Source of the DNA: Sandaracinobacteroides sp964394815
GTDB taxonomy: Bacteria; Pseudomonadota; Alphaproteobacteria; Sphingomonadales; Sphingomonadaceae
Assembly (NCBI GenBank): GCA_964394815.1
Contig: CAYMZC010000017.1
Coordinates: 1 to 28,120, forward strand
DNA: 28,120 nucleotides
Direction of reading: 5' to 3'
The position numbers and the translations under genes are program-made. The notes under the pieces are model-generated. The model was not told the origin of the DNA. It saw nothing but the letters and a program-made list of their open reading frames with translations, and searched no databases. Shown here one piece after another: positions 1 through 7,627 of this stretch. Positions within the stretch are counted from its first letter, which is position 1. Every line of letters starts with the position of its first letter.

Positions 1-1127
1 AAGGCGAACCACAGGGCAAGGTTGGCGATCACGCCGACAACCGCTGCCGTCACGGCCCTGAGCGCTGCCGACAGCGGCGCGCTCTGGCGAAGCCTCTCAA
101 GATGCGGTGCGCTCAGGAAAATCCACGCGAAGCAGGGCATGAAGCTGGCCCACAGCACAATGGCCGCGCCCAGGGCCCCGCCAACGGCTGGCGGCAGGCC
201 GGTTTCGGCGCGCGCGGCAGCCAGAAAGCCCACGAACTGCACTACCAGCAGAAGTGGGCCGGGCGTGGTTTCAGCCAGCCCAAGGCCATCCAGCATTTCC
301 CGCGCCGTCAGCCAGCCAAATCCGGAAACGGCGACGTCGGCCACCCATGCCAGCGCCGCATAGGCCCCGCCGAAGCTGGCGAGGGCCAGAAAGGAAAAGA
401 AGCCGGCCAGATCGCCGAACACGTCGAAGCGCCCGGGCAGGATGGCAAGCAAGGGCAGGGGAAGAAGCCAGAGGAAGAGGAACAGGGCGCCTGCAAGCAT
501 GGCCCGCCGCCCCGCGGCCCGCGCGCCGCCCGATGCGGGCATGAGGCCTGCCGGCGGAAAGCGGAAGCCGGGAACATCCGCGCGGCCCGCCGCCCACCCG
601 GCCGCTGCCGCCGCCAGCAGCACCAGCGGAAAGGGCAGGCCGAACACGAACAGGGCAAGGAAGGCGGACAGTGCAATCAGCAAAGGCAGCCCGCTGCCGG
701 CAAGCCGCGCGCGCATGCGGATCAGCGCATCGACGATGAGGGCGACCACTGCCGCGCGCAGGCCGAAGAAAAGCGCCTCGACAAGGGGCAGGTTGCCATG
801 GGCGGCATAGAGCATTGAAAGGCCCAGCAGCAGCAATGCCCCCGGCAGGATGAACAGCAGGCCAGCCAGGATTCCGCCGGCAATTCCGTGCAGCCGCCAG
901 CCAATCCATGTGGCCAGCTGCATCGCTTCGGGGCCGGGCAGCAGCATGCAGAGGTTGAGGGCATGGGCGAAATCCTGCTCTTCCACCCATTCCCGCTCTT
1001 CCACGACAAGCCTGTGAAGCAGCGCAATCTGGCCGGCAGGCCCGCCAAACGACAGCAGGCCGATCCGCGCCCAGAGCCGCAGGGCGGTACCGAAAGAAGG
1101 GTGGCGCTGGTCGGACTGCATCTGCAT
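1..1127 (-). CDS. chrA: Chromate transporter, CHR family (3' end cut by window edge)
   Basis: This is a membrane antiporter of the CHR family, whose studied members export chromate. I read it by translating the minus strand from the ATG at 1127; 375 codons are visible and the frame stays open to the left edge. The N-terminal half has the family pattern FGGPAGQIALLHR near residue 25, followed by an LPGPEAMQLA segment. The second half repeats the fold with FGGAYAALAW and then LDGLGLAETTPGPLLL, as in two-domain (long) CHR proteins. The last visible residues, AVVGVIANLALWF, lie close to the usual C-terminus, so little seems missing. A GTG eleven codons upstream (1157) is an alternative start in the same frame. 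The gene is divergent from the YbaL-type antiporter. The family call is firm. Chromate as the real substrate is inferred, since many CHR proteins are untested. Confidence 0.9.
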   Translation of the reverse strand, partial: MQMQSDQRHPSFGTALRLWARIGLLSFGGPAGQIALLHRLVVEEREWVEEQDFAHALNLCMLLPGPEAMQLATWIGWRLHGIAGGILAGLLFILPGALLLLGLSMLYAAHGNLPLVEALFFGLRAAVVALIVDALIRMRARLAGSGLPLLIALSAFLALFVFGLPFPLVLLAAAAAGWAAGRADVPGFRFPPAGLMPASGGARAAGRRAMLAGALFLFLWLLPLPLLAILPGRFDVFGDLAGFFSFLALASFGGAYAALAWVADVAVSGFGWLTAREMLDGLGLAETTPGPLLLVVQFVGFLAAARAETGLPPAVGGALGAAIVLWASFMPCFAWIFLSAPHLERLRQSAPLSAALRAVTAAVVGVIANLALWFA

Positions 1128-1284
1128 CGCCGCACCATGGCGGGGGGCGGATTCCACTGCAACCGGTGCTGATCCATCGCGCCAATCCGGATCGCGGAAT
1201 CCGCAATGGATGCAAGCAGCTTGGCGTGGGCTTTATCCATGCGTTAAGGATCAGCAGGTCATTTCCGCGGGAGACACATAGCGA
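1128..1284. promoter_or_regulatory. Divergent intergenic region, chrA / ybaL
   Basis: This 157-bp region must hold the promoters of both divergent genes. A small inverted repeat GCGGA-A-TCCGC lies at 1194-1204, next to an ATCCGGAT palindrome at 1185-1192. I could not pick convincing -35/-10 boxes. Any operator role is inferred only from position. Confidence 0.3.
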
Positions 1285-2811
1285 GTGCCAGAGCATCAGA
1301 CCCCCCTCATCGCTACGATCGCCGCAGGGCTGGCGCTCGCCTATCTTTTCGGGCTGGTGGCGCACAGGCTCAAGGCGCCGCCGCTGGTGGGGTATCTGGT
1401 TGCCGGCATCATCGTCGGCCCTTTCACGCCGGGTTTCGTGGCGGATCAGGAACTGGCGCTCGAACTGGCCGAGATCGGCGTCATATTGCTGATGTTCGGC
1501 GTCGGCCTGCATTTCTCGCTGAAGGATCTTCTCAGCGTCTCGCGCATCGCGATACCGGGCGCCGTCGCGCAGATCGCCGCGGCCACGGTCATGGGGGCGG
1601 GCCTTGGCCATGCCATGGGCTGGTCTCTTTCGGCAGGGCTTGTCTTCGGTCTTTCGCTTTCCGTTGCCTCCACCGTGGTTCTTGTCCGTGCCCTGCAGGA
1701 ACGCCGCATCATCGAGACAGAGCGCGGCCGTATCGCCGTCGGCTGGCTGGTGGTCGAGGATCTGGCCGTCATCCTGGCGCTGGTCATGCTGCCGGTGCTG
1801 GCAACGCTTGGCACGGTGGGTGGCGGCTCGGTTGCCGCAATAGCCGGCAATCTTGTGCTCACGCTGGCGAAGGTCGCCGCCTTCATCGCGCTGATGCTGG
1901 TCGTCGGCCGGCGGGTCATACCATGGCTCATGCACTATACGGCCCACACCGGCTCGCGCGAACTGTTCCGCCTGGCCGTCTATGCCATCGCGCTCGGCAT
2001 CGCCTTCGTGGCGGCCAGGATGTTCGATGCCTCCTTCGCGCTCGGCGCCTTCTTCGCCGGCATCGTGCTGGGGGAGACCCGCCTGTCCCAGCGCGCGACG
2101 GAAGAGGCCATGCCGCTCAGGGATGCCTTCGCCGTGCTGTTCTTCGTCTCGGTCGGCATGCTGTTCGATCCGCACATCCTTATCGATCAGCCGCTGGCGG
2201 TTCTGGGAACGGTCGCCATCATCATTCTGGGCAAGTCGCTGGCCGCCTATCTCATCGTCACCGCCTTCGGCAGGCCGCGCTCCATGGCCCTGATGATCGC
2301 GGCNNNNNNNNNNNNNNNNNNNNNNNNNNNNNNNNNNNNNNNNNNNNNNNNNNNNNNNNNNNNNNNNNNNNNNNNNNNNNNNNNNNNNNNNNNNNNNNNN
2401 NNNTCCGGGCATGACGTGATCATCGGTTATGGGCGGGTCGGCAGCTTCGTGGGGGCGCGGCTGCTGGCGGCCGGCCGGCCAGTGCTGGTGATCGAGGATC
2501 GTGACGACGCCCTTGCCCTCGCGCGGCAGGATGGCGCCGAAACGCTCGAAGGCAATGCCGCCGACCCGCGTGTCCTGGCGCTGGCAAATCTTGCCGGCGC
2601 CCTTCGCCTTTATGTCACCGTGCCCGAGCCTTATGAGGCAGGGCAGGTGGTGCAGCAGGCCCGCGCCATCAATCCGGGTCTTGGCATCTATGCGCGCGCC
2701 CACAGCGACGATGACCAGACGCACCTCGACAGCATGGGCGCAACGCTGACAATCCTGGGCGAACGCGAGATCGCCGAGCGCATGCTGGAGCAGCAGGCCG
2801 GGCTGGCATGA
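1285..2811 (+). CDS. ybaL: YbaL-type K+/H+ antiporter (CPA2 family) with RCK_N domain, interrupted by assembly gap
   Basis: This is an inner-membrane cation:proton antiporter of the CPA2/KefB group. The N-terminal exchanger domain runs for 339 codons before the gap and is very hydrophobic. It contains GPFTPGFVAD, LLMFGVGLHFSLKDL, TASTVVL-like and SFALGAFFAGIVLGE segments that closely resemble E. coli YbaL as I remember it. After the gap comes a TrkA-N/RCK_N Rossmann domain with the dinucleotide motif GYGRVG and the C-terminal GEREIAERML typical of YbaL. The chosen start is GTG 1285, preceded by GGGAG at about 1269; no in-frame ATG is better placed. The 100 N at 2304-2403 happen to keep the frame. 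By comparison with YbaL, about 79 residues should be missing (about 240 nt), so the true gene is probably longer. It is divergent from chrA. Confidence 0.9.
   Translation: MPEHQTPLIATIAAGLALAYLFGLVAHRLKAPPLVGYLVAGIIVGPFTPGFVADQELALELAEIGVILLMFGVGLHFSLKDLLSVSRIAIPGAVAQIAAATVMGAGLGHAMGWSLSAGLVFGLSLSVASTVVLVRALQERRIIETERGRIAVGWLVVEDLAVILALVMLPVLATLGTVGGGSVAAIAGNLVLTLAKVAAFIALMLVVGRRVIPWLMHYTAHTGSRELFRLAVYAIALGIAFVAARMFDASFALGAFFAGIVLGETRLSQRATEEAMPLRDAFAVLFFVSVGMLFDPHILIDQPLAVLGTVAIIILGKSLAAYLIVTAFGRPRSMALMIAXXXXXXXXXXXXXXXXXXXXXXXXXXXXXXXXXXSGHDVIIGYGRVGSFVGARLLAAGRPVLVIEDRDDALALARQDGAETLEGNAADPRVLALANLAGALRLYVTVPEPYEAGQVVQQARAINPGLGIYARAHSDDDQTHLDSMGATLTILGEREIAERMLEQQAGLA
2304..2403. other. 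Assembly gap of 100 N inside ybaL
   Basis: Exactly 100 N, the usual placeholder for a scaffold gap of unknown size. It removes the last membrane helices and the linker of the antiporter. It should not be read as a true length. Confidence 0.97.
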
Positions 2812-2852
2812 CCATTTCCTCATCGCCTTGCCCTCCCTCTTCCTTGGCGGAG

Positions 2853-2883
2853 TTGCGTGATCGCGCCGGCCGTCCGATAGAAT
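2853..2883 (+). promoter_or_regulatory. Possible sigma70-like promoter of the amidohydrolase gene
   Basis: TTGCGT (2853-2858) and TAGAAT (2878-2883, five of six match to TATAAT) are separated by 19 bp, longer than ideal. A start near 2890 would leave the ATG at 2882 untranscribed, which agrees with choosing 2927 as the start codon. Visual call only. Confidence 0.3.
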
Positions 2884-2926
2884 GGTGCGGGAGAGATACG
2901 GGACACATACGGGGAAGGAGATGCAT

Positions 2927-4651
2927 ATGGCGGACCATGATCTGGTCATTCGCGGAGGGACCGTCATTGACGGATCGGGCGGGGCGCCCTTCGTGGCCGA
3001 TGTCGCGGTCGATGATGGGCTGATCGTCGCGGTCGGCGCGGTTCCGGGCCGTGGCCGGGAGGAGATCGACGCCCGCGGCCGCTATGTGACGCCCGGCTTC
3101 GTCGATCCGCACACCCATTATGACGGGCAGGCCATCTGGTCCGATACCTTGTCGCCATCCTCGTCCCATGGCGTCACGACCGTGGTGATGGGCAATTGCG
3201 GTGTCGGCTTCGCGCCGTGCAGGCCCGGTGACCGGGATGTGATGATCGAGCTGATGGAGGGCGTGGAGGACATCCCCGGCGTGGTGATGGCCGAGGGCCT
3301 GCCGTGGAGCTGGGAAAGCTTTCCCCAATATCTCGATGAAGTGGACGCGCGCCGCCGCGACATCGACGTGGCGGCTTTCCTGCCCCATTCGCCCGTCAGG
3401 GTCTATGCCATGGGCGAGCGCGGCGCGCGGCGCGAAGCGGCGACGCCCGAGGATCTGGAGCAGATGCAGCGCATCGTCCGCGAGGCCGTGGATGCCGGCG
3501 CCCTTGGCGTCGCCACGTCGCGCCTTCTCATCCACAAGACCGCGAAGGGCGAGGCGATCCCGAGTTTCGAGGCCGATGTCGCGGAACTGAAGGCCCTGAC
3601 CTCGGCGCTGGCCGAAGCCGGAACCGGCATGCTGCAGATCGTGCCCAACCTCTTCGCCGGGCTCGGGCCGGAATATCGCATGATCCTCGACGTGGCCGCC
3701 CACAGCGGCCGCCCGGTCACCGTGACGCTCGGCATCGGCAATGAAGGCCCTCAGGGCTGGCTGCCCGCGCTGGAGGTGATGGACGAGGCCCGCGCGCGGG
3801 GACTGAAGATCACCTCGCAGGTGCTGCCGCGGCCCGTGGGCGTGATCCAGGGGCTTGACCTTTCGATCCACCCCTTCGTCCTGTGCCCCAGCTTCCGCCG
3901 GATCGCGCATCTTCCGCGCGCGGAGAAGGCCGAGGCCATGCGCCAGCCCGAGATGCGGGCCGCCCTGCTTTCGGAAACACCCGAGCAGGGGCATCCACTG
4001 GCGGAGCTTTCGCGCAACTGGAAGTGGCTCTTCCCCTTCGATGGCAAGGCCGATTACGCTCCGCCGACCGAGGCGAGCGTTGCGGCGCGGGCCGCGGCTG
4101 CCGGGATATCGCCCGAGGAATGGGTGCTCGACTGGCTGAGCGCCGGAGACGGGCAGAACATGCTGTTCACGGCCCTTGGCAATTACTACCAGGGCCGGCT
4201 GGATGTCGTGAAGCAACTGCTCGACCGCGACGACTGCATCGTGGGCCTTGGTGACGGTGGCGCCCATTATGCCGCCATCTGCGACGCCAGCTACCCGAGC
4301 TTCATGCTGACCCACTGGGTGCGGGATTCGGAAGGCAGGGGCTGGGATCTGGCAACGGCCATCCACATGCTGAGCCGCAAGCCGGCGCTTGCCGTGGGGC
4401 TGGGCGACCGAGGGCTGCTGAAACCCGGCTACAAGGCCGACATCAACGTCATCGACCTCGACCGCATGGACCTGCCCATGCCGCATGTCGCCCATGATCT
4501 TCCGGCGGGCGGCCGGCGGCTGGACCAGAAGGGCGTAGGCTATGACGCCACAATCGTCTCCGGCCAGGTGATCCGCCGCTTCGACGCGGATACGGGCGAG
4601 CGGCCGGGCCGTCTGGTGCGCGGCGCGCGCGGCGAGCCGGTCGCCGCCTGA
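2927..4651 (+). CDS. N-acyl-D-amino-acid deacylase-like amidohydrolase
   Basis: This is a cytoplasmic metal-dependent amidohydrolase of 574 residues, related to D-aminoacylases and dihydroorotase-like enzymes. Visible features are the N-terminal beta-sandwich start (VIRGGTVIDG), the metal motif H62-T-H64 in VDPHTHYDG, and C91 in GNCGVG. C91 matches the cysteine that binds metal in place of a carboxylated lysine in D-aminoacylases. GLGDGGAHY (D443) carries the late metal or catalytic Asp, and the C-terminal LLKPGYKADINVID strand returns to the sandwich. Start choice: AAGGAG ends at 2920, six bases before the ATG at 2927. ATG 2921 abuts the RBS and ATG 2882 overlaps a -10-like box. At 574 residues it is longer than the classic D-aminoacylases of about 480-500 aa. 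The substrate is unknown; deacylation of an N-acyl amino acid is the family-based guess. Confidence 0.85.
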   Translation: MADHDLVIRGGTVIDGSGGAPFVADVAVDDGLIVAVGAVPGRGREEIDARGRYVTPGFVDPHTHYDGQAIWSDTLSPSSSHGVTTVVMGNCGVGFAPCRPGDRDVMIELMEGVEDIPGVVMAEGLPWSWESFPQYLDEVDARRRDIDVAAFLPHSPVRVYAMGERGARREAATPEDLEQMQRIVREAVDAGALGVATSRLLIHKTAKGEAIPSFEADVAELKALTSALAEAGTGMLQIVPNLFAGLGPEYRMILDVAAHSGRPVTVTLGIGNEGPQGWLPALEVMDEARARGLKITSQVLPRPVGVIQGLDLSIHPFVLCPSFRRIAHLPRAEKAEAMRQPEMRAALLSETPEQGHPLAELSRNWKWLFPFDGKADYAPPTEASVAARAAAAGISPEEWVLDWLSAGDGQNMLFTALGNYYQGRLDVVKQLLDRDDCIVGLGDGGAHYAAICDASYPSFMLTHWVRDSEGRGWDLATAIHMLSRKPALAVGLGDRGLLKPGYKADINVIDLDRMDLPMPHVAHDLPAGGRRLDQKGVGYDATIVSGQVIRRFDADTGERPGRLVRGARGEPVAA

Positions 4652-4662
4652 CCATCAGCGAA

Positions 4663-4689
4663 AAGGGGGGAGGGGCTTCCTCCCCCCTT
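4663..4689. terminator. Bidirectional hairpin between convergent genes
   Basis: A perfect 11-bp inverted repeat (4663-4673 with 4679-4689) closes a 5-nt loop, GGCTT. It sits between the stop of the amidohydrolase gene and the stop of the convergent crotonase gene. Read on the minus strand it is followed by T residues (AAAA at 4661-4664 on plus). Confidence 0.8.
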
Positions 4690-4695
4690 GTCTGT

Positions 4696-5517
4696 TCAGC
4701 GCCCCGTGTAGTTCGGCGCGCGTTTCTCGACAAAGGCGCGCATGGCTTCGGCCGCGTCCTCGGTGGTGGCCAGCATCACCTGGTGCCGGTCTTCCATGGC
4801 CATGGCATGTTCGAGGCTGGGCGCGTCGATGTTGAGGTTCAGCGCCTGCTTCGAGAGCCTGAGGCCGAGCGGCGAGGTGGCGAGCATTTCCTCCGCCAGC
4901 GCCAGGCCCTTGTCGAGCAGTTCATCCTCGGGGACGATTTCGCTGATAAGGCCCGAGGACAGCGCCCGGTCCGCCCCGATGAAGCGGCCCGTAAGGATCA
5001 TTTCGGCGGCAAGGCTGGCGCCCACCAGGCGCGGCAGGAAATAGCTGGAAGCCATGTCGCAGCCGGTCAGGCCGATCTTGATGTAGGCGGCGTTCATCCT
5101 GAGCGAGGGCGCGCCATAGCGCACATCGGATGCGAGCAGCAGCGAGAAGCCGCCGCCGCAGGCGGCACCCTGGCCAAGCGCGATGATCGGCTGCGGGCAG
5201 GCGCGCATCTTGCGGTAGATGTTGCCGATGTCGGTCTGGGTCTTGAGGCTCTGGGCGACAGGGCCGAGGCCTTCACGCTTGCGGGCCGCCTTGATGTCGA
5301 GCCCGGCGCAGAAGGCGCGGCCATTGGCGCGCATCACCACGACGCGCACGTCCGTCCGCTCGACGAGGCCGGCGTAATAATCATTCAGCTCATCGGTCAT
5401 CTCGGGCGAGAGGGCGTTCAGCGCCTCCGGCCGGTCGAGGGTCAGGATCTCGATGGCGCCGCGCCGCTCGACCTTGAGGTTGGCATAGGTGGGGGCGGTG
5501 GTTTCCTGCGTGCTCAT
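4696..5517 (-). CDS. Enoyl-CoA hydratase/isomerase (crotonase) family protein lacking the two canonical hydratase glutamates
   Basis: This is a crotonase-fold acyl-CoA enzyme of 273 residues. CoA and oxyanion-hole features are present: AFCAGLDIKAA (about 68-78) and ACGGGFSL (about 119-126). The positions of the two hydratase glutamates (rat Glu144 and Glu164) read as S125 and, by my alignment, Y145. Simple enoyl-CoA hydration by the textbook mechanism is therefore unlikely. D154 in GLTGCDMASS falls close to the Asp (Asp204) used by dienoyl-CoA isomerase, so isomerase or another crotonase reaction is possible. The start is ATG 5517 with GGGAG about eight bases upstream. It converges with the amidohydrolase and is divergent from yjbQ. 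The family call is strong; the exact reaction is open. Confidence 0.88.
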   Translation of the reverse strand: MSTQETTAPTYANLKVERRGAIEILTLDRPEALNALSPEMTDELNDYYAGLVERTDVRVVVMRANGRAFCAGLDIKAARKREGLGPVAQSLKTQTDIGNIYRKMRACPQPIIALGQGAACGGGFSLLLASDVRYGAPSLRMNAAYIKIGLTGCDMASSYFLPRLVGASLAAEMILTGRFIGADRALSSGLISEIVPEDELLDKGLALAEEMLATSPLGLRLSKQALNLNIDAPSLEHAMAMEDRHQVMLATTEDAAEAMRAFVEKRAPNYTGR

Positions 5518-5637
5518 GATGTGTGTCTCCCTTTCTGACGGCGCTTTTAAGCCATGCCGGGCGCGGAAATGGCAGCCCTCTATTCCATGGGTGGCGCACC
5601 CCTTGCGCCGGCGGGCCACGCCTGTCAGGCAGGGCGC

Positions 5638-6060
5638 ATGATGAAACAGGCGCTGGGCGAACTGGTGGTTGAGACCGGCGGGCGTGGCCTTGTCGACATC
5701 ACGCGCCATGCCACCGCTTGGGTGGCGGGGCAGGGCTTTCGCGACGGGCTTCTCACCCTGTTCTGCCGGCATACATCGGCATCGCTCATCGTCACGGAAA
5801 ATGCCTCGCCCGAGGTGCTGTCCGATCTTGACGCCTTTCTCACCCGCCTCGTGCGCGAGGATGGGAAACGCTATGCGCATGATGCCGAAGGGCCGGATGA
5901 CATGCCCGCCCACATCCGCGCAGCCCTCACGCAGACGCAGCTTTCCGTTCCGCTTTCGGGCGGGCGGCTGCAGCTGGGCACATGGCAGGGCATTTTCCTG
6001 TTCGAGCATCGCCGCCGCCCGCACCGGCGGACAATCGCGCTTCACCTGCTGGGGGAATGA
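5638..6060 (+). CDS. yjbQ: YjbQ family protein (UPF0047)
   Basis: A small cytoplasmic protein of 140 residues covering the whole YjbQ/UPF0047 domain. Conserved family segments are visible: HTSASLIVTENA (45-56), EGPDDMPAHIRAAL (84-97) and LGTWQGIFLFEHR (113-125). Family members form a compact trimeric beta-fold, and E. coli YjbQ shows weak thiamin-phosphate-synthase activity; the physiological role is unclear. The start is placed at ATG 5638 or the adjacent ATG 5641, just before the conserved region and after an AGGCAGGG purine stretch. The longer frame from 5554 would add 28 residues with no family match. It is divergent from the crotonase gene and lies 119 bp upstream of metY on the same strand. 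Confidence 0.85.
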   Translation: MMKQALGELVVETGGRGLVDITRHATAWVAGQGFRDGLLTLFCRHTSASLIVTENASPEVLSDLDAFLTRLVREDGKRYAHDAEGPDDMPAHIRAALTQTQLSVPLSGGRLQLGTWQGIFLFEHRRRPHRRTIALHLLGE

Positions 6061-6112
6061 AGGCGGCACGTTGCACGCCCTGGTGGAATGCAGGCCTTCA
6101 CAAGAAAAACTA

Positions 6113-6144
6113 GGGGGCACCCGAAGGGTGCGCGCATTGCCCCC
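6113..6144 (+). promoter_or_regulatory. Structured leader upstream of metY (terminator or regulatory RNA candidate)
   Basis: Two competing pairings are visible. An inner hairpin GCACCC-GAA-GGGTGC spans 6117-6131, and an outer GGGGGC (6113-6118) can pair with GCCCCC (6139-6144). They share two bases, so they partly exclude each other. The element ends about 35 nt before the metY ATG. It could terminate yjbQ or control metY. I could not match it to the SAM riboswitch classes I know. Confidence 0.4.
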
Positions 6145-6179
6145 CGTGGAGGCGGCCGATAGGGTCAGGCTCCAGATTC

Positions 6180-7490
6180 ATGAACGAGGCCCGGATGACC
6201 GACAGCAAGACCCTGCACCCCGAAACCCTTGCGCTCCACGCCGGCTGGCGTGCCGACCCCGCGACGGGCGCCGTCGCCGTGCCGATCTACCAGACCACCT
6301 CCTACCAGTTCCGCGATGCGGGCCATGCCGCCGATCTTTTCGCCCTGAAGGAACTGGGCAACATCTATACCCGAATGGGCAACCCCACGACCGATGTGCT
6401 GGAACAACGCGTGGCGGCACTGGAAGGTGGCGTGGCGGCGCTAGCACTTGCCTCCGGGCAGGCGGCCTCCACCTGTGCGGTGCAAAATCTGGCCAGTGCG
6501 GGCGACAATATCGTCAGCTCGACCGATCTTTATGGCGGCACCTGGAACCTCTTCGCCAATACGCTCAGGCAGCAGGGCATCGAGGTGCGATTCGTCGACC
6601 CGGCCGATCCGGACGCCTTCCGCAGGGCCAGCGACGAGCGCACGCGAGCCTGGTATGCCGAGGCGCTGCCCAACCCGAAGCTGCAGGTGTTTCCGGTGGG
6701 CGAAGTGGCGGCGCTGGGCCGGGCGATGGGCATTCCCCTCATCGTCGACAACACGGCGGCCCCGATCCTGATGCGCCCGCTCGATCATGGGGCGGCCATC
6801 GTCGTCCATTCGGCGACCAAGTTCATCGGCGGCCATGGCACGTCGATTGGCGGGATCATCGTCGATGGCGGCAATTTCGACTGGGTCGCCCATGCCGACA
6901 GGCACCCCGGCCTCAACACGCCCGATCCCAGCTATCATGGCGCCATCTGGACCGAAGCCACCAGGGCGATGGGGCCTGTCGCCTACATCATCAAGGCCCG
7001 CGTGACGTTGCTGCGCGATCTCGGGGCGGCGCTTTCCCCCTTCAACGCCTTCCAGATCCTGCAGGGCCTTGAAACCCTGCCGCTCAGGATCGCGCGGCAT
7101 TGCGAAAATGCGGCGGCCGTGGCCGACTATCTGAAGGGCCACGCCAAGGTTGCCCAGGTGATCCACCCGTCGCAGCAGACCGGCGAGGCGCGCGCGCGGG
7201 CTGACAAATATCTGAAGGGCGGGCATGGTGGCCTTCTCGGCTTCGAGCTGAAGGGCGGTCGCGAGGCCGGCGCGCGCTTCATCGATGCGCTGAAGCTCTT
7301 CTATCATGTGGCGAACATCGGCGATGCCCGCAGCCTTGCCATCCACCCTGCCACCACTACCCACAGCCAGCTTTCCGCCGAGGAACAGGCGGCATCCGGG
7401 GTGACGCCGGGCTATGTCCGTCTTTCCATCGGCATCGAGCATGTGGATGACATCATCGCCGACCTGGAGCAGGCGCTGGCGGCTTCCTGA
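6180..7490 (+). CDS. metY: O-acetylhomoserine aminocarboxypropyltransferase (sulfhydrylase)
   Basis: This PLP enzyme of the Cys/Met metabolism family makes homocysteine (or methionine, with methanethiol) from O-acetylhomoserine and sulfide in the cytoplasm. Length is 436 residues, typical of MetY rather than the shorter MetB/MetZ. Visible features are YTRMGNPT (63-70, with the phosphate-binding Arg of the neighbouring subunit), SGQAA near 92, D190 in IVDNT (pairs with the pyridine N), and the Schiff-base K214 in SATKFIGGHG. The insert LNTPDPSYHG is characteristic of MetY. The C-terminal domain carries LSIGIEHVDDII. ATG 6180 follows AGGGTCAGG; ATG 6195 is an alternative. It is followed by a good intrinsic terminator, so it is probably a single-gene or yjbQ-metY unit. 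Confidence 0.92.
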   Translation: MNEARMTDSKTLHPETLALHAGWRADPATGAVAVPIYQTTSYQFRDAGHAADLFALKELGNIYTRMGNPTTDVLEQRVAALEGGVAALALASGQAASTCAVQNLASAGDNIVSSTDLYGGTWNLFANTLRQQGIEVRFVDPADPDAFRRASDERTRAWYAEALPNPKLQVFPVGEVAALGRAMGIPLIVDNTAAPILMRPLDHGAAIVVHSATKFIGGHGTSIGGIIVDGGNFDWVAHADRHPGLNTPDPSYHGAIWTEATRAMGPVAYIIKARVTLLRDLGAALSPFNAFQILQGLETLPLRIARHCENAAAVADYLKGHAKVAQVIHPSQQTGEARARADKYLKGGHGGLLGFELKGGREAGARFIDALKLFYHVANIGDARSLAIHPATTTHSQLSAEEQAASGVTPGYVRLSIGIEHVDDIIADLEQALAAS

Positions 7491-7503
7491 CACCGGCATT
7501 CCG

Positions 7504-7541
7504 GCGCGATTGCGTGCGAATATGCGCGTAATCGCGCTTTT
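7504..7541 (+). terminator. Intrinsic terminator of metY
   Basis: A 15-bp stem (7504-7518 with 7523-7537, including three G-T wobbles) closes a 4-nt loop and is followed directly by TTTT at 7538-7541. It begins 13 bases after the metY stop codon. Confidence 0.75.
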
Positions 7542-7627
7542 GCCAGTTTTGCGCGGCGCGAAGCCGTGATTGCAAGGGGGCCAGACTGGCCCAGTGAACA
7601 GGGCCGATTCACGAGGGCCACCCACCC

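Noticed and set aside
1285..2811. ybaL as a pseudogene
   Set aside because: Both halves are intact and in frame; the interruption is an N gap, not a sequence lesion.
271..2967. Very long open frame on the minus strand (898 codons)
   Set aside because: It runs through the N gap, opposes ybaL and overlaps chrA in another frame. Its residues are low-complexity Arg/Ala/His/Gly typical of antisense reading of high-GC genes.
2669..4495. 608-codon minus-strand frame opposite the amidohydrolase gene
   Set aside because: The plus-strand amidohydrolase has clear motifs, and the antisense product resembles no family.
5554..5637. Longer N-terminus for YjbQ
   Set aside because: The extra 28 residues have no family similarity, and two ATGs sit right at the conserved domain start.
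6061..6179. Known SAM riboswitch upstream of metY
   Set aside because: The sequence does not show the SAM-I, SAM-II or SAM-V conserved bases I know. It is kept only as an unnamed structured leader.
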